Of a stretch of 64,000 nt of DNA, positions 17,521 through 26,878 are shown in pieces; the stretch's first letter is position 1; every line of letters starts with the position of its first letter. The translations under genes and the position numbers were made by a program. The stretch comes from CAKOSP01 sp044432745 (lineage in GTDB: Bacteria > Bacillota_I > Bacilli_A > RF39 > UBA660): assembly GCA_044432745.1 (NCBI GenBank), contig JAWXUH010000006.1, positions 15,101 through 79,100 of the forward strand. Reading direction: 5' to 3'. The notes under the pieces are model-generated. The model worked only from the letters and a program-made list of their open reading frames with translations, made no database searches and was not told where the DNA came from.

Positions 17521-18696
17521 ATGGAAGTTTGTTTATCAGATAAATATTGTTTTAAATATAATAAATTTTTAAAACAATTAAATAATTTTAATAATAATTC
17601 GAGTTTTGAAGAAGAGAATCTATTTTCTTTTTTATATAGTAATGTTTCTCTTACTAAGAAAATAGAATATTTATCTACTAACACATTATATGAGCTTACA
17701 AATTTTTTATATAATGTTACATATGTATATAATGATAATGCAATAGAAGACTATATGAGATCTTATAATTTTGTTATTAGAGATAATAATGAATATAGAC
17801 TTTTAAATGATACAACTAAAGAAGGTTTAAATAACTTAACTAATGAAGAGTATAATATTTTTAACACACTTAGATACCTTTATAAAAGGGCTTTATGCGA
17901 TTTATCTATAAATGGTAGTATTTCTACTAAATCACTTCCTATAGACGCTATAATGGTAGCTAAAGGTTTAGTATATGGTAAAGATGTTGATAATATAATA
18001 AAAGAAGAAATTATTAATTCTAGTTATGGGAAAGATAATGGTATAAACTTTATATATCTTAATGAGTTATCTGAAGAACAATTACTAAGACTTCATGATA
18101 AGGTAAAAGTTTATTCTCAAAAATCTATTAGTAATTCTTTATATTCTATTGGTGGTAATTATAGAGTGGTTAATGATTCTGATTCATCATATCTTGTTAG
18201 AAGAATTGATCATCATGACTTAAATTCAGATAGAATTAATCTTAAAAAAAATAGATATGTTATTAACTGTAGTATTATTAATTCTAACACTCCGTCAGTA
18301 TATCCGGATTTATATCACGATATTATTTTAGGGTATAGCAACATATCACCTGATAAAATAATTTATATGTCTGCCTTTGATGCTTATACTGCTGAATTTA
18401 ATGAAGGAAATAGCATTTCTCAGATAACAGATACTAATAACATGTTATTAACTATAGAAGATTTAGAAGAAAGAACTTTTATTAATTCACCTGGATATAA
18501 TGAAATTATCGTTATTAATACAGATGAAGATGGAAAACATTTAGATTTTTCTTATATACTTGCTCGTAATAAAATATCTTCAAATACAATAAAATATGCA
18601 AAATCTTTAGATAAGCCAATTGTTAGAATGAAAACAAAAAAGAAATTAAAAGATAGAGATATACTATATCCATACGTTGAAAAATATATGGATTAA
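17521..18696 (+). CDS. Unknown paralogue family, member 3
   Basis: 391-residue member. The same blocks are present: TNFLYNVT, IDAIMVAKG, NSSYGKDNG, LLRLHDKV, YLVRRIDHHD, INCSIINSNTPSVYP, AFDAYTAE, DTNNMLL, YNEIIVI, FSYILARN and PIVRMKTKK. GAAAGGA precedes the ATG. No terminator separates it from thiI, 30 bases downstream, so thiI is probably read through from this operon. Substrate and activity are unknown; the conserved Asp, Asn, Arg and His residues in the second half would fit an enzyme. Confidence 0.7.
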   Translation: MEVCLSDKYCFKYNKFLKQLNNFNNNSSFEEENLFSFLYSNVSLTKKIEYLSTNTLYELTNFLYNVTYVYNDNAIEDYMRSYNFVIRDNNEYRLLNDTTKEGLNNLTNEEYNIFNTLRYLYKRALCDLSINGSISTKSLPIDAIMVAKGLVYGKDVDNIIKEEIINSSYGKDNGINFIYLNELSEEQLLRLHDKVKVYSQKSISNSLYSIGGNYRVVNDSDSSYLVRRIDHHDLNSDRINLKKNRYVINCSIINSNTPSVYPDLYHDIILGYSNISPDKIIYMSAFDAYTAEFNEGNSISQITDTNNMLLTIEDLEERTFINSPGYNEIIVINTDEDGKHLDFSYILARNKISSNTIKYAKSLDKPIVRMKTKKKLKDRDILYPYVEKYMD

Positions 18697-18726
18697 TGTT
18701 AATATAAAATAATGAAATGAGGTACA

Positions 18727-19902
18727 ATGAAAAAAATAATTATTATTAAATATGGAGAACTTAGCACTAAAAAAGATAACATGTCTTATTTTTTAAAAAT
18801 TTTAAAAAATAATATTTCTAAATCACTTTCTAGTATAGAAAATAATATAACTTACGATTATGGAAGAATGTTTATAGAAACTACTGAATTTGATATTGCT
18901 CTTGATAAACTTAGAAAAGTATTTGGTATACACGAGATAAATGTTGGTTATATGTTAGATACTAATGATCTTACAACTATTAAAGAAGAAGTTGTAAATA
19001 ATTTAAAAGAGAAATCTTTTACAACTTTTAAAGTAGAAACAAAAAGAAATTATAAAAATTACCCAATGCTTTCTATGGATGTTTCACGTGAAGTAGGGGG
19101 ACATATTTTAAGAAATATTGATAATATTAAAGTTGATGTTAGAACTCCTGAACTTCTTGTAAATGTTGAAATACGTAATAATGCCTCAGTGTTTTATTTT
19201 GAAAAAATAAAAGGTCTAGGTGGATATCCAGTAGGAACTCAAGGTAAAAGTCTTTTAATGCTTAGTGGTGGAATAGATTCTCCAGTAGCGGGATATCTTG
19301 CTATCAAAAGAGGTATATCTATAGAGTGTATTTATTTTGATTCACCGCCGCATACTAGTCAAAAAGCTAAAGATAAAGTATTTGCTCTTGCTAATACTTT
19401 AAAAGATTATGATCCTAATATAGGTGTATATACTATAAACTTTACTAAGATTCAAGAAGAAATACTTAAGAATATTCCTCATGAATATTTAGTTACTATT
19501 ATGAGAAGAATGATGTATAGAATTACTGAAAGACTTGCTAATAGAAAAAGAATGCATACTATTATTAATGGTGAATCAATAGGGCAAGTTGCTAGTCAAA
19601 CTCTTACAAGTATGAAAGCTATTAATTGCGTTGTTAAAATGCCTGTTATCAGACCAGTTGCTTGTTTTGATAAACTTGAAATAATTGATATTAGTAAAAA
19701 GATTAATACTTATGATATAAGTATTCAACCTTTTGAAGATTGTTGTACTGTCTTTGTACCAAAACATCCTGTTATAAATCCTGTTATATCTTTATGTGAA
19801 GAATATGAAGCTTTAATTGATGTTGATAATTTAATCAAAGAAGCAGTAGATAATGTAGAGTATACTAAAGTATTTGAAGAAAATTATGATGACTTATTAT
19901 AA
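18727..19902 (+). CDS. thiI: tRNA 4-thiouridine synthase ThiI
   Basis: 391 residues. ThiI adenylates U8 of tRNA and inserts sulfur, and in some bacteria also serves thiazole synthesis. The N-terminal ferredoxin-like/THUMP region (about 1-165) precedes the PP-loop domain with MLSGGIDSPVAGYLA and the FDSPPHTS motif. No C-terminal rhodanese domain is present, which matches the short Bacillus form that depends on the NifZ desulfurase. A GAGGTAC site precedes the ATG. Gene order ezrA-nifZ-(three paralogues)-thiI is the Bacilli order with an insertion. Confidence 0.94.
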   Translation: MKKIIIIKYGELSTKKDNMSYFLKILKNNISKSLSSIENNITYDYGRMFIETTEFDIALDKLRKVFGIHEINVGYMLDTNDLTTIKEEVVNNLKEKSFTTFKVETKRNYKNYPMLSMDVSREVGGHILRNIDNIKVDVRTPELLVNVEIRNNASVFYFEKIKGLGGYPVGTQGKSLLMLSGGIDSPVAGYLAIKRGISIECIYFDSPPHTSQKAKDKVFALANTLKDYDPNIGVYTINFTKIQEEILKNIPHEYLVTIMRRMMYRITERLANRKRMHTIINGESIGQVASQTLTSMKAINCVVKMPVIRPVACFDKLEIIDISKKINTYDISIQPFEDCCTVFVPKHPVINPVISLCEEYEALIDVDNLIKEAVDNVEYTKVFEENYDDLL

Positions 19903-19941
19903 TTTTCTTTTTTTTGTTCATAATATTATTAGGTGATGATA

Positions 19942-20118
19942 ATGGATAATAATGAATATTCTTACAAATCTTTTGATTGCACGAATACTAAAAAGAAAGA
20001 TAAACTAAGAAATGAATATTTTAATCCATATGGATATAATATATATTCTAGTTTAAGAGAAAATCAATCAAGTGAACGTGACTTTACACATACTAATCAA
20101 GATTATAGATGCAAATAA
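19942..20118 (+). CDS. Small hypothetical protein
   Basis: 58 residues, rich in Asn, Tyr, Ser and Asp, hydrophilic and probably disordered; no membrane segment. AGGTGATGATA is a good RBS for the ATG at 19942, which makes the upstream ATGs at 19933 and 19936 unlikely. A clear terminator follows at once. Its identity is unknown; a small structural (for example spore) protein is possible but unsupported. Confidence 0.5.
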   Translation: MDNNEYSYKSFDCTNTKKKDKLRNEYFNPYGYNIYSSLRENQSSERDFTHTNQDYRCK

Positions 20119-20150
20119 AAAAATCAATTTTAAAATTGATTTTTATTTTT
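20118..20150. terminator. Bidirectional terminator
   Basis: AAATCAATTTT and AAAATTGATTT pair perfectly, with T and A runs outside, between convergent genes. Confidence 0.75.
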
Positions 20151-21510
20151 GTTTACTATTATCAAGTTCATCTTTATTTGGATAATTATAATAATCAATC
20201 CATGAAGTTAATAATTTTTTGAAAAATTTATCATCTTTACTTTCAAGACAAGTATTTATTATTTCTTCAAAAGAATGATGATTAATTATGTGTATAAAAT
20301 CGTGTTCGAAAGAACCTTTTTTTTCTTCCATATATTTTAAGTTATATATAGCTAATTTATTTACTCCGTTTATAATTTCTGAAAATAAATTATAAAACAA
20401 ATCAATATTGTTTGTATATATATTTTTTAACATACTTATATACATAGTTAAAGATTCATCAATTGAATATTGATAAGACATTAATTCTTCGTAATTAAAA
20501 TTATAATACTCTAATACTTCATGCATACTTAAATCTTCTTCTTCTTGAATAGTATTTAATAATTTTGTATAGTTACTAAACTCTATTAATCTTTCATCAT
20601 TACTATCAGCTAGGTTTTCTAATAATTGTTCTGATACTTCGTTCATTGTTATATCAAAGTTTTCTTCCATTATATTTCTTGTTGTATCATCTATTGTTTC
20701 CATAAAGTTACTATAATTTGTATATAATTGATCAAAATTAATATCATATTTTTTAATTATCTCAAATAAATTTTTATCAAATTTATTTACTACAAAAGTA
20801 TTAGTATTTTTTAGAGGTTGATATAAATAACTAATATTGAATTTTTTTCCATTTATTAATATATTTGATAAATACTGATATATATAATAACAATAATTTA
20901 TATCAATTAAACTTGAATCATGTAAATTCTTTTCTTCTTTAAAATTATCCTTATAAGTCCATAGTTCTTCTTCAAAAAAAGTTGTTAAATCTATATCGTT
21001 TAATTCTTCAAAATTTTCTGATAATTCACTATATTCATTACAATAATCTTTAACATTATATGATAGTAGGGTATTTAAAGTTTTTATATAATATTCATAT
21101 AAACCTTTATTGTCATTTATGCTATCTAAATCATTTTTTTCAATATAATTAAATTTAGAAATCTTATTAATGTACTCAGGTACTTTAATATTTACTATAT
21201 TTATTTTATCTAATCTATAACTAATTACTACCATAGAATGTATTAAATAATTTATATCAGTATCACTTAAATTATCTATATCAGTATCACTTTTAATATC
21301 TTTTATTCTTTCCATTACTAATTTGTCTTGATCATGTATGGCAGCTTTATACACATCAGAGAAGGCCAATCTTATTATATATTTAAAATTATCTTCTTTT
21401 TTTAATTCTTTAATTGCATCATCAATATTATCTTCTAATATTATATTAACTTTCTCAGCTGCAAAACTTCTTAACTTATCATTTATGTTGTAAAACGTTA
21501 TTTCACTCAT
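20143..21510 (-). CDS. Hypothetical protein downstream of the Clp-type ATPase
   Basis: 455 residues, strongly acidic, helical, rich in Asn, Asp, Ile and Tyr, with no signal peptide or membrane segment. No family recognised. GGAGG lies six bases before the ATG at 21510. It is 60 bases downstream of the AAA ATPase gene on the same strand and is probably co-transcribed, so it may be an adaptor, substrate or regulator of that ATPase (inference). Confidence 0.6.
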   Translation of the reverse strand: MSEITFYNINDKLRSFAAEKVNIILEDNIDDAIKELKKEDNFKYIIRLAFSDVYKAAIHDQDKLVMERIKDIKSDTDIDNLSDTDINYLIHSMVVISYRLDKINIVNIKVPEYINKISKFNYIEKNDLDSINDNKGLYEYYIKTLNTLLSYNVKDYCNEYSELSENFEELNDIDLTTFFEEELWTYKDNFKEEKNLHDSSLIDINYCYYIYQYLSNILINGKKFNISYLYQPLKNTNTFVVNKFDKNLFEIIKKYDINFDQLYTNYSNFMETIDDTTRNIMEENFDITMNEVSEQLLENLADSNDERLIEFSNYTKLLNTIQEEEDLSMHEVLEYYNFNYEELMSYQYSIDESLTMYISMLKNIYTNNIDLFYNLFSEIINGVNKLAIYNLKYMEEKKGSFEHDFIHIINHHSFEEIINTCLESKDDKFFKKLLTSWIDYYNYPNKDELDNSKQK

Positions 21511-21570
21511 ATATACCTCCAAATTTCAAACTATTATATCTTATTAAATATAAAAATGCAAAAAAAAAGA

Positions 21571-22488
21571 TTAACTTATATCTTCTAAGTTAACTCTTTC
21601 CATTATTATTATGTCATTAAATACTTGTTTGAATCTTTCAATCTCTTTTACTTTAGAGTCAGGATATATATTTTTTGCATTACATACCGCTTTATAGAAA
21701 TGTTTACAAGTTACTTCAGGACTATTATCAAAAGCAGCGTATGTAAAAGCATTTGATACTAAGTTTAAACAGATATCTGGATATCTACTTGCAACTTCAT
21801 ATACTCTTTTATATTCATCTGTCATTTCTACTATGAAAGCCATAAATTTCTCTGTTATATATTCAGGGTAATTAATCTTAATTCCCATTTTTTTCTCAGT
21901 TTTAGGTATAGTTCCTAGTAGTATTTTAACTACTGTTGGTTTATCTGCTTCTGCAACATCAATTTTTTGGAATCTTCTTAAGAATGCTCTATCTCTTAAA
22001 ATATATCTTTCATATTCCTCAGTAGTAGTAGCACCAATCATTTTTATAGTACCACGGTCTAGTCCAGCTTTTAACATATTTGCAAAGTCCATACCACCAT
22101 CTTGATTTATAAGTAGGTGAGTTTCATCTATAAAAACTATCGTTTTATCAAGTTCGCTTAACTCTTTAATTAACATATCCATTCTATTTTCAGTCTGTCC
22201 ATCACTTACTGTTGATCCTATTAAACTTGTTATATTTATTTTTACTAAATTTAATCCTTTTAATGCATCAGGTACCATATTATTTTTAATTCTATATGCA
22301 ACACCTTCTACTATAGCAGTTTTACCTATACCAGGTTTACCTACAAGTAGGGCACTTTTTTCTGGAGTTAATAAACTTAACATACATTCTTTAATTTCTT
22401 GATCTCTTGCTATTGCTGGATCAGTTACATATTCTTTGTTTATTAAATCTTCTCCGTATCTTTCTATTATACTTACTTTTGTATCCAT
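21571..22488 (-). CDS. Stand-alone Clp-type AAA+ ATPase (single D1 domain)
   Basis: 305 residues that resemble only the first AAA domain of ClpB/ClpC. IERYGEDLINKE opens the domain, followed by Walker A GKPGIGKTAIVEG, Walker B IVFIDETHLLI, sensor 1 MIGATTTEEY and the arginine-finger region RDRAFLRRFQKI. The Clp N-domain, the middle coiled coil and the second AAA domain are all missing, as is any ClpP-binding loop. GGTGAT precedes the ATG at 22488, so the ATG at 22500 is not used. Likely a remodelling ATPase with its own partner, perhaps the next gene. Confidence 0.82.
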   Translation of the reverse strand: MDTKVSIIERYGEDLINKEYVTDPAIARDQEIKECMLSLLTPEKSALLVGKPGIGKTAIVEGVAYRIKNNMVPDALKGLNLVKINITSLIGSTVSDGQTENRMDMLIKELSELDKTIVFIDETHLLINQDGGMDFANMLKAGLDRGTIKMIGATTTEEYERYILRDRAFLRRFQKIDVAEADKPTVVKILLGTIPKTEKKMGIKINYPEYITEKFMAFIVEMTDEYKRVYEVASRYPDICLNLVSNAFTYAAFDNSPEVTCKHFYKAVCNAKNIYPDSKVKEIERFKQVFNDIIIMERVNLEDIS

Positions 22489-22610
22489 CTTTATCACCAA
22501 GCTTATTTTATCAAAAATAGAATTGAATGTCTATAAGAACAGTTTTTAAATTCTTAATTGTTGTTTAAATATTTTTTTTATGATAAAATTCTTTAAAAGG
22601 AGAATGTATT

Positions 22611-23231
22611 ATGGAATTGTTAGATTATTATGATGAAAAAGGAAATCACTTAGGTACTGAGGATAGAAAAATAGTTCATGAAAAAGCTTTATGGCATAAA
22701 ACAGTTCATTGTTGGCTTTTTGATAAAGAAGGTAATGTTTTTTTTCAAAGAAGAGCAGATAGAGGAACTTTATATACTACTGCATCAGGACACGTTGCTG
22801 CAGGTGAATCTATTAAAGAGGCTTTTGGTAGAGAAATTTTTGAAGAACTAGGAACAAATATTGACTATGAAAAAGCTGAATTTTGCTCTGTTGTAAATTT
22901 TACAATGGATAAAGAAATGAAAGATGGATCTATTTTTAAAGATAGAGCTTTTGCAAACATTTATGTTTATAATTTTGATAAAGAATATGATTTTAATTAT
23001 GACTTTGATGAAGTAAGTGAAATTGTTAAAGTTAATGCACTTGATACTAAGAAACTATTTGAAAAAGAAGAAGGTAGTGTTAATTGCCAAACTATTAAAT
23101 TATTAGATGGTATAATAGAAGTAATAGATGGAGAAGTAGAGTTTAATGAATTCTTAGTTAATGAACATGAAACTGCATTATCTAAATACGGAGATATTCT
23201 TAATAAAGTAATAGAACTTACTTCTAAATAA
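22611..23231 (+). CDS. NUDIX hydrolase
   Basis: 206 residues. The Nudix box at about residues 60-82 reads GHVAAGESIKEAFGREIFEE and fits GX5EX7REUXEEXGU fully. The start MELLDYYDEKGNHLG and the ALWHKTVHCWLFD segment are typical of the IPP-isomerase-like branch of Nudix proteins (YfcD type), though the fold alone cannot tell which nucleoside-diphosphate compound is cut. AAAAGGAG precedes the ATG. It is probably on its own transcript. Confidence 0.9.
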   Translation: MELLDYYDEKGNHLGTEDRKIVHEKALWHKTVHCWLFDKEGNVFFQRRADRGTLYTTASGHVAAGESIKEAFGREIFEELGTNIDYEKAEFCSVVNFTMDKEMKDGSIFKDRAFANIYVYNFDKEYDFNYDFDEVSEIVKVNALDTKKLFEKEEGSVNCQTIKLLDGIIEVIDGEVEFNEFLVNEHETALSKYGDILNKVIELTSK

Positions 23232-23287
23232 AATTCATTAATATACTTCTAAAAATATCCATGCTATAATAATTAGAAGAGGTAAAT

Positions 23288-23755
23288 ATGAAAATATTAA
23301 AAGTATTAATACCATTGATTGTTGTATTCTCATTATTTTATGTATCAAATAACTATGTATCAATAATAAGAATAACAGGTACAAGTATGAATCCTACTAT
23401 AGCTGAAAATAGTATTATGCTCGTTAATAAAAAATATGAAGAACTTAGTAGATTTGATATTATTGTAATTGAGTATGAAGGTCAAAAAATGGCAAAAAGA
23501 ATACTTGGTATGCCTGGAGAAGTAGTAGAGATAAAAGAAGCTCATGTACATATTAATGGAGTTAGAATAGAAGATCCTTATAATAATTATATTATTGCTA
23601 GTATGGGACCTGTTACTTTGTATGATGAAGAATATTTTCTATTAGGTGATAATAGAGCTTTATCTTTAGATTCTAGAACATTTGGTAAAATTAATGACGA
23701 TATGATAATAGGTGAAGTATTTTACAGTATACTTCCTTATGGAGAAGTAAATTAA
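23288..23755 (+). CDS. lepB: Signal peptidase I
   Basis: 155-residue type I signal peptidase, which cuts signal peptides on the outer face of the membrane. One N-terminal membrane anchor (about 3-20). The catalytic Ser33 is in TGTSMNPT and the general-base Lys70 in KMAKRILGMPGE. The later motif FLLGDNRALSLDSRTFG is intact. The length is short but normal for the Gram-positive single-anchor form. AGAAGAGG precedes the ATG. It ends in an AT-rich terminator. Confidence 0.94.
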   Translation: MKILKVLIPLIVVFSLFYVSNNYVSIIRITGTSMNPTIAENSIMLVNKKYEELSRFDIIVIEYEGQKMAKRILGMPGEVVEIKEAHVHINGVRIEDPYNNYIIASMGPVTLYDEEYFLLGDNRALSLDSRTFGKINDDMIIGEVFYSILPYGEVN

Positions 23756-23784
23756 AAAAGAAAATTATATTTTCTTTTTTTTAT
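23754..23784 (+). terminator. Terminator of lepB
   Basis: AAAAAGAAAA pairs with TTTTCTTTTT around a short loop and ends in T. Confidence 0.6.
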
Positions 23785-23801
23785 GACATTTATAAAAGGG
23801 C

Positions 23802-23834
23802 ATAAAAAAAGCAAGTTAATTAAAACTTGCTTTA
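23802..23834 (-). terminator. Terminator of tRNA-Asn
   Basis: AAAGCAAGT and ACTTGCTTT pair around an eight-base loop; on the minus strand a run of T follows. Confidence 0.8.
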
Positions 23835-23869
23835 TAAGTTAAATCATTGATTTAACGATTATTTCTAAA

Positions 23870-23945
23870 TGGCGCTCATTGTAGGACTCGAACCTACGAC
23901 CTAACGGTTAACAGCCGTTTGCTCTACCAACTGAGCTAAATGAGC
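23870..23945 (-). tRNA. tRNA-Asn (GTT)
   Basis: 76-base cloverleaf with encoded CCA. The acceptor GCTCATT pairs with AATGAGC, the D arm is GCTC/GAGC, the anticodon loop CTGTTAA gives anticodon GTT, and the T arm GTAGG/CCTAC encloses TTCGAGT. Confidence 0.95.
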
Positions 23946-24014
23946 ACTGCAAGTTAATTATAATATAATTATAATGAATGTGTCAATAAAATATATAAAA
24001 AAAGTTTAAAAAAT

Positions 24015-24048
24015 GATTAAATTTATTAAAAAGCTATTAAATTTAATC
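24015..24048 (-). terminator. Terminator overlapping the 3' end of the GDPD gene
   Basis: Inverted repeat GATTAAATTTA / TAAATTTAATC. On the minus strand it is followed by ATTTTTTAAAC and a T run. The first arm lies inside the coding end. Confidence 0.55.
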
Positions 24049-24832
24049 TATTTTTTATATTATTAGGGTATGAAGTTGTTATATATATATCTTTATTCTT
24101 AACATATTTACCATATTTATTATGAAATTCATTTAATTGCGTAGTGTTATTTATTAAAAATATATTTATGTTTTTATAATTTTTATTACTTGAATATATA
24201 ATTTTATTTGATACAGATCCTTTTGTAATGTAATTTACCATATAACTTATCATATTTTCATTATCTAATTTATCTTTAAAAGACATTCTTAAAGATACAT
24301 AATCATTTTTAAATAAGAAATTATATATATAATATATACTTTTAAAATAACATAATATATCTGTTTCTATGCATGTATTATAATTTTTACTTATTATTAA
24401 ATTTATAGGATGACTTGAAAGATGTATTATATTTTTATTTAAAGAACTATATTTATTTAATAAATTAATAAATACTTTTATATTTTTTCTACTTCTCCAT
24501 AAACAACTCTTTGTTTCTATTTTAATTTTTTTATCTCCAAGTTTAACTTTGTTATTTAATAAAAATACTAATATAGACTCTAGGGTATCTATATCATGTA
24601 ACTCTTTATAATATAATTTTTTTATCTTCATTTTATTTTTAAGTTTTTTATCGTGCATTACAACTGGTATGTTATCTTTAGTAAAGTTAATATCCAGTTC
24701 AAAGCCATTACATATATTTAAAAACTCTTCGTTTTTAAATATTTCTTTTAAACTATCAAGTGAATTTTCTTTACTTTGTGTCATTTTATATCCAAGTCTA
24801 TGTGCTATAAGTTTATATTCATTTTCTTTCAT
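24026..24832 (-). CDS. Glycerophosphodiester phosphodiesterase family protein
   Basis: 268 residues with the GDPD TIM-barrel signature at the N-terminus: the catalytic pair around His11-Arg12 (IAHRLGY), Glu22-Asn23, the metal ligands in FELDINF (Glu45, Asp47), and the second catalytic His60 in VVMHD. It would cut glycerophosphodiesters from phospholipid or teichoic-acid turnover to glycerol-3-phosphate. No signal peptide, so intracellular. The C-terminal half is divergent and unusually Asn/Ile/Lys-rich, so the substrate is uncertain. Confidence 0.82.
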   Translation of the reverse strand: MKENEYKLIAHRLGYKMTQSKENSLDSLKEIFKNEEFLNICNGFELDINFTKDNIPVVMHDKKLKNKMKIKKLYYKELHDIDTLESILVFLLNNKVKLGDKKIKIETKSCLWRSRKNIKVFINLLNKYSSLNKNIIHLSSHPINLIISKNYNTCIETDILCYFKSIYYIYNFLFKNDYVSLRMSFKDKLDNENMISYMVNYITKGSVSNKIIYSSNKNYKNINIFLINNTTQLNEFHNKYGKYVKNKDIYITTSYPNNIKNRLNLIAF

Positions 24833-24896
24833 ATATCAATTTTATGTTTTTTTAAAAAATTTATTTATGTTATAATTTTTTTTAGGTGGTAATATT

Positions 24897-25415
24897 ATGG
24901 TTTCTAGAGAAGAATTAGTTAAAAAGATTGATTTATATTACGATAAATACAATATTCTAAAAACACTTGAATATAGGAAAAATATGTATGAAATATTTTT
25001 TAATATATCTGGTTTTATGTATTTTTCAGTTTTATATACTATTTTTGATTATGTAAATAAAAATTCAGAAAATAAAGATGAAGTATTTAATTTATTAAAC
25101 ATTTATGGGTTATCTCCAAACTTTATATCTCTTATATCTATGGGTTTTATTTATTATTATTCAGCAGAGAAAATAGATATTAGTGATAAGGGTATTAAGG
25201 AGATTATTGATCAAAGAATAGATATGTTTAATGAAGCTGAATTACTTAATTATTATGTATCTAAAATATTGACTATTAATGAAATATCAGAAGTTCAATC
25301 TATTATGAATAAATTGTATGAACTAGGTTATCTTGATGAACTTTCTTTTACATCTTTATATAGTTTGATAGAAGAACTAGATAATAACAAAGGTTTTATT
25401 AGAAAAAAATATTGA
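24897..25415 (+). CDS. Hypothetical protein
   Basis: 172 residues. Two hydrophobic stretches (about residues 36-56 and 75-92) suggest membrane association; the rest is helical and acidic. No family recognised. The start is fixed by AGGTGGTAATATT before the ATG. The next gene begins 62 bases later on the same strand and is also membrane-associated, so the two may be an operon. Confidence 0.5.
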   Translation: MVSREELVKKIDLYYDKYNILKTLEYRKNMYEIFFNISGFMYFSVLYTIFDYVNKNSENKDEVFNLLNIYGLSPNFISLISMGFIYYYSAEKIDISDKGIKEIIDQRIDMFNEAELLNYYVSKILTINEISEVQSIMNKLYELGYLDELSFTSLYSLIEELDNNKGFIRKKY

Positions 25416-25477
25416 TATCTTGCTTTTTTTATATATTTTTGTTAACATATGTTTTATTAGAAAAGGGGGAATATATA

Positions 25478-26215
25478 ATGGATTTTCTATTAATATTTAC
25501 ATTACAAGTTGCTACTGTTCCAGCAGCACTTGGTATAAAAAAAGCTACAATTAATAATATTGTAAAATATTTTTATAAAAAGGGTTTTAAAGTAAAAAAG
25601 GAAACAGAAAATATGTTTGATGACTACGTTAAGTCAAAAAATAAAAAAGAAGAAATAATATGTGATGTTTTACAATATTTAACTTTACTTACACCTTGTA
25701 TTAATATAGTTTTTTATACTAATAAATTTATAAAAAAACCTAAAGAAGTTTATAATACTATGATAGCTACTGGTGTAATAGAACCTTTATCAGTTGAGGA
25801 ACAAAGTGAATATAAAAATATTAAAACTATTCAAGATAAAATGAATTATATTCAAAAGGTTTCTTTTAGACCTATAAAGGATGTTAAAGATGTAAAAATA
25901 CTTATGGTAGATAATGCACCTATGACTACTGATTTATATACGTTAGAGGACTTAAAAGAACTTAAAGCTATAATAGAACAAGATTTTGTTATAGGTAATA
26001 TGGATGAATCTAAAGTTGCTGTTTTTGTTAAAAATAGTGATGAAGATTATAGTCATATAAATTTATACTCAAGTGAAAAAAGTGAACTTCATAAATTTAA
26101 TAAGATTACTGATGAAAATGATGAAACAACTGAATATGTTGTTTATGCTCAAAAAGAAAATGTTATAGAAGAAAATGAAGAATTAGAAAAAGAAATTGTT
26201 AGAACTAGAAAATAA
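25478..26215 (+). CDS. Hypothetical membrane-associated protein with basic C-terminal tail
   Basis: 245 residues. A hydrophobic N-terminus (about 1-20), a second hydrophobic stretch near 65-85, then a soluble acidic C-terminal region ending in the basic tail VRTRK. GGGGGAATATATA precedes the ATG at 25478; the open frame further upstream is not translated from any plausible site. No family recognised. The identical RTRK ending occurs on the kinase-like protein encoded at 28050-28907. Confidence 0.55.
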   Translation: MDFLLIFTLQVATVPAALGIKKATINNIVKYFYKKGFKVKKETENMFDDYVKSKNKKEEIICDVLQYLTLLTPCINIVFYTNKFIKKPKEVYNTMIATGVIEPLSVEEQSEYKNIKTIQDKMNYIQKVSFRPIKDVKDVKILMVDNAPMTTDLYTLEDLKELKAIIEQDFVIGNMDESKVAVFVKNSDEDYSHINLYSSEKSELHKFNKITDENDETTEYVVYAQKENVIEENEELEKEIVRTRK

Positions 26216-26275
26216 TTTCTTTTTATTTGCAATTATTAATACTACTATGATATTATGTTTTTAGGAGAGGTTTAT

Positions 26276-26806
26276 ATGGATAATTTTAAAAGAGAAGAAT
26301 ATTTAAGTTGGGATGATTATTTTATGAGTGTTAGTTTACTTGCATCACTTAGAAGTAAGGATCCATCAACTCAAGTTGGTGCTTGTATTGTAAGTAGTGA
26401 TAATAGAATATTATCAACTGGTTATAACGGTGCTCCAACTGGTTATAGTGATGATGAATTTCCTTGGGGTAGAGAAAGTGAAAGTGCACTTGATAATAAG
26501 TACTTATTTGTAGTTCATGCAGAGAGAAATGCTGTATTAAATTATAGAGGTAGCATGAAGGATTTTGTTGGCGCTAAGATATATGTTAATTTATTTCCAT
26601 GTAACGAATGTGCAAAAGAATTAGTTCAAACTGGAATTAAAGAAGTTGTATACGTATCTGATAAATATTCAGATACTGATGAAGTAAAAGCTTCGAAGAT
26701 GATTTTTGATAAATGTGGTGTTATTTATAGAAAACATGAAAGTATTAATGTTGATTTAATAACAGAAAAAATTGAAGAAATCTATGGAAATGAGAAATCT
26801 AGATGA
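26276..26806 (+). CDS. Deoxycytidylate (dCMP) deaminase
   Basis: 176-residue zinc-dependent deaminase converting dCMP to dUMP for thymidylate synthesis. His81-Ala-Glu83 (HAERNAV) and Cys109/Cys112 (PCNEC) are the zinc and catalytic residues. The segment STQVGACIVSSDNRILSTGY and the NGAPTGYSDD loop are typical of the dCMP branch (ComEB-like). AGGAGAGG precedes the ATG at 26276, in preference to the ATG at 26255. Paired functionally with dut at 50159-50599. Confidence 0.92.
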   Translation: MDNFKREEYLSWDDYFMSVSLLASLRSKDPSTQVGACIVSSDNRILSTGYNGAPTGYSDDEFPWGRESESALDNKYLFVVHAERNAVLNYRGSMKDFVGAKIYVNLFPCNECAKELVQTGIKEVVYVSDKYSDTDEVKASKMIFDKCGVIYRKHESINVDLITEKIEEIYGNEKSR

Positions 26807-26818
26807 TTTCTTTTTTTC
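26793..26818 (+). terminator. Terminator overlapping the dCMP deaminase stop
   Basis: GAAATC and GATTTC pair around a five-base loop, followed by T. The stop codon lies in the loop and second arm. Confidence 0.65.
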
Positions 26819-26878
26819 ATGAATAATAATAGTAATTATTAATAAAATTTATAATATACTTAATTAAGGAGTAAATAT

